Assembly (NCBI RefSeq): GCF_000002425.4
Contig: NC_037253.1
Coordinates: 7,857,176 to 7,921,175 of the forward strand
Direction: 5' to 3'
Origin: Physcomitrium patens
Lineage: Eukaryota; Streptophyta; Bryopsida; Funariales; Funariaceae
DNA: 64,000 nucleotides
Every line of letters begins with the position of its first letter. Position 1 is the first letter of the stretch. The notes beneath the pieces were generated by a model, which worked only from the letters and a program-made list of their open reading frames with translations, made no database searches and was not told the origin of the DNA. A program made the translations under genes and the position numbers. Positions 59,540 to 64,000 of this stretch are shown one piece after another.

Positions 59540-60540
59540 AGCAAATGATAGATCTTCAATTGATTCTACTAGTTGTTGATTTTTTATTTCTTTTTGATAC
59601 TACAAATATATAAAAATTATAAAAATAAATAAAATATAAAATACATTTTTTTTAATCTTATTTTTTTTATAGCAAAGATCTTTTTTCTTCATCTTAATTT
59701 AAAAAAATATTATTGATGAAAAATATTAAATTTTTTTGTTATACTTAGAAGATTTTTTGTTGGCTCTCATATACATTTATTAAAATTCATATTTGTGCCA
59801 ATAAAAAAAAATCCAACCTATTTTTGCATTGCCTTGAGTCTAAAACTTCTTTATTTTCTACATGGAATTAAAGTTGTTTTTTTGTAATAGCCATACATGT
59901 TGATCTTTTGTTGTTCTTAAGCTTTGTTTAATTGTACCTTTATTTTTGGATGTAGCTTTGATAAATAATTTGTCAAATCTTTAGTTGTAGGATTATCAAT
60001 TTTTAAAATATCAAAAATATAAAGTTATAGATGATAACTATAATTAACTAAAATAGATATTTATTAGATTGAAGAATATCTTACATTATTATAAATAAAA
60101 TTTATTAGAAAAAAAAAGAATCATTTAATTATCTTAATACTAATTGATAATACATGTCAAATAAAACTTCAAAACTTGATTCATATGTGAGTTCCACCAA
60201 TAGATCTTAATTGATAGAACTATTGAAAATATAGATTTTAATTATTTAAATATAAAAAAATTAGGATTAGAAAGTTTTTTTTGATGATTTAGCTATATTA
60301 TTAAAATTTATCAATATTTATAAGATATAGAATTCTTATTAAAAAAAGTATAAAAATAAAATCTTAATAAGTCTTGAAGGTAATTAATTTAATTGGCTTA
60401 GTATTTTTACTTATTATTAAATATTAAGGATTAATAATAAATACCAATGTCTACATTGGCCTTCTATCTATATTTTTTGTTCATCAATTTTTTTGTAAAT
60501 ATTAGTTAGTAATTAGAAGAAGTATAAAAAAATACTCATT
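59540..60540 (-). pseudogene. Second gypsy-2 family integrase fragment
   Basis: On the minus strand the same integrase tail seen at 17020-17780 recurs across stops: L-E-Q-V-L-K-F-Y-L-T-C-I-I-N, then the region of I-P-I-L-V-N-Y-S-Y-H, then T-T-K-D-L-T-N-Y-L-S-K-L-H. It extends a little further 3' than the first copy. Heavily decayed. Confidence 0.55.
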
Positions 60541-61040
60541 ATTTTTTTATTATTTATTTAGGATTTTATTAAGGATTTTATTTAGGATTTATTTCATTTA
60601 AGATTTTAAGTTGATTTAAATTAATTTTATTAGTATTAAAAATTACAAAGGTAAAAAAATATGGCTTTAATTTGATATTATTGTTATAAAAAAATTATAA
60701 AAAAATTTAGAGAAAATTTCAAGACTTTCATAAAATTAAATTTTTACCATCTTAGGAGCTATTATAAAAAATAAAATAAAAAAATTGAAAAATTAAAAAC
60801 CATACAAGTTTTTGAGGCTAATTGAATATTTTTCAATACCATGGTTAAGTAAAAAATACAAAAATATGACTTTTATTAATAATAAAAAAACAAAATCAAT
60901 CAAAAAAAAGTACCAAGTTTAAGATCTTATATATAGAAATTAAAAAATCTATAGAGTATTTTAGATCTACTACTATATTTATAGAATATCAAAATAAATA
61001 AGCATATTTAGTAAAAACTTATAAAATCTTATCTATTTGC
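60540..61040. other. AT-rich stretch, no gene seen
   Basis: It contains AGGATTTTATTAAGGATTTT-like words similar to the gypsy-1 LTR tail at 60550-60610, too short to assign. The rest is A/T-rich linker to the LRR relic. Confidence 0.3.
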
Positions 61041-61044
61041 AAAG

Positions 61045-62060
61045 TCAATACAAATTTAAAATGATCAAACTCTCAATATTTATAAATATATATATTTTTA
61101 GAATAATTGACAAAGATGTGAAGTTGAATAATTTATTTGACAATGATGTCAAGTTTGAGCACTCACTTATATCAAAGGTAGTTGAAGATGTGAGGTTGCT
61201 TAATTTATTTGGAAATGATGTCAAATTTAAGTGCCTATTTATATCAAAGGTAGTTAAAGATGTGAAGTTGGTTAATTCATTTGGAAATGATATCAAGATT
61301 GAGTACCAAAATATATCAAACGTAGTGAAAGATGTGAAATTGCCCAATTCATTTGCTAATGATGTCAAGCTTGAGTACCCCTTTGTATTCAAGATAGTCA
61401 AAGATGTAAGGTTGCCCAATTCATTTGGCAATGATGTCAAATTTGAGCACCAACTTATATCAAATATAATCAAAGATGTGAAATTGCCTAATTCATTTGG
61501 CAACAATTTCAATCTTGAGTAACCTCCTATATTTAAGGTAGACAAAGATGTAAAGTTGTTTAATTCATTTGATAATGATATAAAGCTTGAACATCTACTT
61601 ATATCAAAAGTAGTCAAAGATGTGAGGTTTCTTAATTTATTTGATAATAGTATGAAGCTTGAATACCAACTTATGTCAAAGGTAGTAAAAGATGTGAGGT
61701 TTCTTAATTCATTTGGCAATGATATCAATTTTAAGCAACTACTCATATTTAATGTAATCAAAGATGTGAGGTTGCTTAATTCATTTGGCATTGATATCAA
61801 GCTTCAACACCTTTTTGTATTCAAGGTAGTAAAAGATGTGAGGTTGCTCAATTCATTTGGCAATAATGTCAAGTTTGAGCACCCACCTATATTAAAGTCT
61901 TCTAAAGCAAGAAGACTTCTTATTGATGTTGGCAATAATTTTAATTTTTTATAATATCTTAAATTGAGTATCTTTAAAGAAGTCATATATTCCATTTCAT
62001 TTCATAATACAATTAAGTTTGAGTGTTCTTCTAAATCAAGTTCCAATAATGTAGTAATGC
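61045..62060 (-). pseudogene. LRR domain of the NLR relic
   Basis: About a dozen 24-residue repeats of the form L-P-N-E-L-x-N-L-T-S-L-T-T-F-D-I-S. 251 codons remain open (61045-61800). The block continues upstream (61804-62060) after a TGA near 61801 and another near 62011. At the DNA level this is a 72-bp tandem array, which also produces a long plus-strand shadow frame. Repeat identity is unusually well kept compared with the NB-ARC part. Confidence 0.85.
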
Positions 62061-62264
62061 TAAAAAATTAATTTGGAAATTTTTCTATAAAAAAATAATT
62101 TCTCAATTACAAGACATTCAAACTGTCAAATTTTTTTTCAAACATCTTCAACATGTAGCATTTGCAATGCTTTCTTTGTTAATTCTTCTTTTAAATTGTA
62201 TTCTTGTGACATATCTAATAAAAATTATTTTAAAATAAGAGAATATTTTATCAATATAAAAACT

Positions 62265-62574
62265 ATGCTTAGTATTCTTATCACAATTTTAGGAGCAAAA
62301 ATACCAACATTAAAATTTAAAAATTGAAGTGATGGAAAAAAAATATTTCTTATTTCAATAATATTATCATATATGTTTTTACAAAATAATCCCTTCAACT
62401 ATGAACCAACACAAAGAATATGCTTAATATCCTTACCACAATTTTAAGAACAAAAACACCAACATCAAAACTTAAAAATTGAAGTGATGGAAAAAAAGTT
62501 TTTTTTTATTTTTTTATTTCAGTAATATTTTTGTTTTATATGTTGTTGCAAAACAATCCTTCCAACTATAAATC
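62265..62574 (-). repeat. 155-bp tandem duplication in the NLR relic
   Basis: Two units, 62265-62419 and 62420-62574, start ATGCTTA(G/A)TAT and share the run CACAATTTTA(G/A)GA(G)CAAAAA. On the minus strand each can be read P-S-L-Q-F-L-N-(F/L)-N-V-G-I-F-A-P-K-I-V, LRR-like text, so an exon or repeat unit may have been duplicated. Confidence 0.7.
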
Positions 62575-62944
62575 AATACAATCATATTAAGATTTCTATA
62601 TAAATGATGTTCTTAATATATATACAAATCTAAATATAATATAAGTTTAATTAATTATATATAATAACTTTATATGAATATACATCTCAAAAATATAATA
62701 AATATTATATTATATATAAAACTAATAAAAATTTAATCTTTAAATACTATTTTTTTTATTATTATTATTTTTTTACATTCTATTTAATAATGATTAAGTA
62801 AAATTATCTTATGTGATAAATCCATGAAATGGATCTATATTCAAATTCTATATTCTTATATATTTATACTTTATCTCTTTTTCAAGAATATTTCTACCCA
62901 TATCTCATAGTTGATCATGTATTCTTATAATTCTATCTTTGTCT

Positions 62945-63490
62945 ACTTTGACTAATGATTGTTAAATGAGTCAACAAAAACAACTTCATTCTTATTTTTT
63001 CATTAAGTTCTTTAATAATTATTTTACAACTTTCTTCACCACCATGCTTTGTTGCTTCTAAATCTTATATTATTGTAATTAATGTGCTACCATTGCTAGC
63101 AAATATGCCATCTATAGGTACAACATCTTCAATTTGATATTGATTCTTCACATTATTAAAGACCAAGATGATTTTGTTCTCTATGAAGAATGATCTCAAC
63201 ATTGCTTGAACTTCTTTTATATCCTTGGGTTTTGATTTCACTTTAAGTTATTTTGAAATAATACAAGAAGTTGTATAATAATCACCACCACTTTGAATGC
63301 ACTTAACAAAGCATGAGGTGTTATTCATATCTTTTATACTAATTAATATAGCCTTTGCTATTTTGATCTTACTTATTCCATCCATTCCAACAAGATATAA
63401 TGTCTTTACTTTATTTGTACATTTTTCTCTTATTTTTGATAAATATTGTGCTCTATCAAATATTTCTTCCTCATATAAATCAACCTATAA
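62945..63490 (-). pseudogene. NB-ARC domain of the NLR relic
   Basis: The minus strand reads E-E-E-I-F-D-R-A-Q-Y-L, then the P-loop at 63362-63388, F-V-K-C-I-Q-S-G-G-D, a stop, K-S-K-P-K-D-I-K-E-V-Q, kinase-2 at 63149-63169 and G-S-T-L-I-T-I-I at 63062-63091. The order and spacing are those of an NB-ARC. The losses (G to S, T to I, D to N, R to stop) are mostly transitions. Confidence 0.8.
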
Positions 63491-63794
63491 TTAGAAGATT
63501 CATCCATATATAAATAAAAAATCAAAATATTGTATATAATACATTTTAATCCAATCTTTTTAACTTGAGCTCACAATAAGGCATCTACACATCATTATGA
63601 TATAGAAGAGTGTGTATAAGTTTATAATAGAATTAAATCTATACATACTCTCTATGATTTTTAGTACAAGTCTTACTTATGGCATTGCTTTGTGTATTTG
63701 CTGAAATTCTAAATTTTGATATCAAATGTTTTTTGATGCGATAAAACATTGAGCATTTTCTACATCAATTCCAATTAAACATCTTTTTTTTTAG

Positions 63795-64000
63795 TAATCT
63801 CAATCTTTCACAAATATTTTCAAATTTTGGCCAATGCAAAGGATTCAACTTCTAACATTCTTGGATAAGCTCAATTAGGTCATTACAATTTGTAGGTAAC
63901 TTTGGTCTTTTACCTTTTTCAATTCTTTCTAATATCTCTTTATTTCAAGAATATCATGAAATGGATCTTTTTTTGAAAGGATCTTAGAATATATCATTGC
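63795..64000 (-). pseudogene. Protein kinase C-lobe end of the NLR relic
   Basis: The minus strand carries K-K-D-P-F-H-D-I-L at the edge, then (after a frameshift) K-E-I-L-E-R-I-E-K-G-K-R-P-K-L-P, L-I-E-L-I-Q-E-C-stop, P-L-H-W-P-K-F-E-N-I-C. This is kinase subdomains X-XI, with the invariant Arg of 'RPxF' changed to Trp (CGG to TGG type) and the Trp of 'ECW' to a stop. It is positioned directly before the NB-ARC. Confidence 0.75.

Larger units (their letters stand above)
61045..64000 (-). pseudogene. Kinase-NB-ARC-LRR (PNL-class) immune receptor relic, 5' end beyond window
   Basis: A minus-strand NLR pseudogene in the order protein kinase C-lobe (63795-64000), NB-ARC (about 62945-63490), LRR (61045-62060). 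Plant NLRs usually start with TIR, coiled-coil or RPW8 domains; a kinase N-terminus is the class reported from mosses. Function would be intracellular pathogen sensing, with nucleotide-dependent switching. Inactivating changes: TGG to TAG in the kinase 'ECW' site, a frameshift near 63945, a P-loop reading G-M-D-G-I-S-K-I-K (lysine kept, both Thr and one Gly lost), kinase-2 reading I-L-V-F-N-N-V (63149-63169, D to N), RNBS-B with a stop (63062-63091) and at least two stops in the LRR. The kinase N-lobe lies right of the window. Confidence 0.8.

Noticed and set aside
61037-61954. Long plus-strand frames with repeated VVKDVRLLNSFGND-type text
   Set aside because: They are the antisense shadow of the 72-bp LRR array. 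The minus strand gives canonical LRR motifs.
1-64000. CRISPR arrays, prokaryotic operons, ribosome binding sites
   Set aside because: The regular repeats are eukaryotic microsatellites, LRR arrays or LTRs. Nothing in the window suggests a bacterial or phage source.

Overview
The window looks like a moss nuclear genome, most likely Physcomitrium (Physcomitrella) patens or a close relative. Three things point there: very AT-rich sequence packed with decayed Ty3/gypsy and Ty1/copia LTR retrotransposons; a remnant NLR gene whose order (protein kinase C-lobe, NB-ARC, 24-residue LRRs of the 'NELGNLTSLTTF' type) fits the kinase-NBS-LRR class described from mosses; and one well-preserved leucine-rich-repeat extensin (LRX) gene with an intron. 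The species call is inference; no database was searched. No rRNA, tRNA, CRISPR array or prokaryotic gene was seen.

Layout. 1-1400 is a GC-richer island with promoter-like motifs and no recognisable protein. 2869-22300 is a retrotransposon nest. An LTR-like repeat (family S) is followed by a gypsy element (gypsy-1, + strand, 3870 to about 16618). The 3' LTR of gypsy-1 is split by a second, internally deleted gypsy element (12458-15961, - strand) with a perfect 5-bp target-site duplication. Then comes another S fragment and gypsy-2 (- strand, about 16965-21760), itself interrupted by an LTR of the gypsy-1 family. 22300-24860 is AT-rich with microsatellites and a small GC-richer patch. 24867-34533 holds two copia elements back to back: copia-1 (+ strand, better base composition, many stops and frameshifts) and copia-2 (- strand, heavily decayed).

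34534-40560 is the gene-like, GC-richer part. It holds an unidentified minus-strand coding segment (35302-35634) and the LRX gene (36963-38741, - strand, two exons) with its upstream region. 40560-47216 is mostly unassigned, apart from a third gypsy type (integrase piece near 41150-41720), a 35-bp tandem duplication and a poly-A/hairpin/poly-T cassette. 47222-52393 is copia-3 (- strand), structurally complete with LTRs and a TTTGT duplication. It has lost its protease segment but keeps the reverse transcriptase YVDD box, and it carries an extra downstream reading frame built on 51-bp (17-residue) repeats.

52400-57900 has two GC-richer patches of unknown content. 57900-60540 holds fragments: copia-4, a second long S copy and a second gypsy-2 piece. 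61045-64000 is the decayed kinase-NB-ARC-LRR resistance-gene relic on the minus strand, running off the right edge.

Most changes that can be inferred (CAA/CAG/TGG to stop, protease DSG to DLG, Cys to Tyr, Arg to Trp) are C-to-T or G-to-A, as expected for long-methylated, silenced DNA. The only protein gene that looks intact end to end is the LRX gene.
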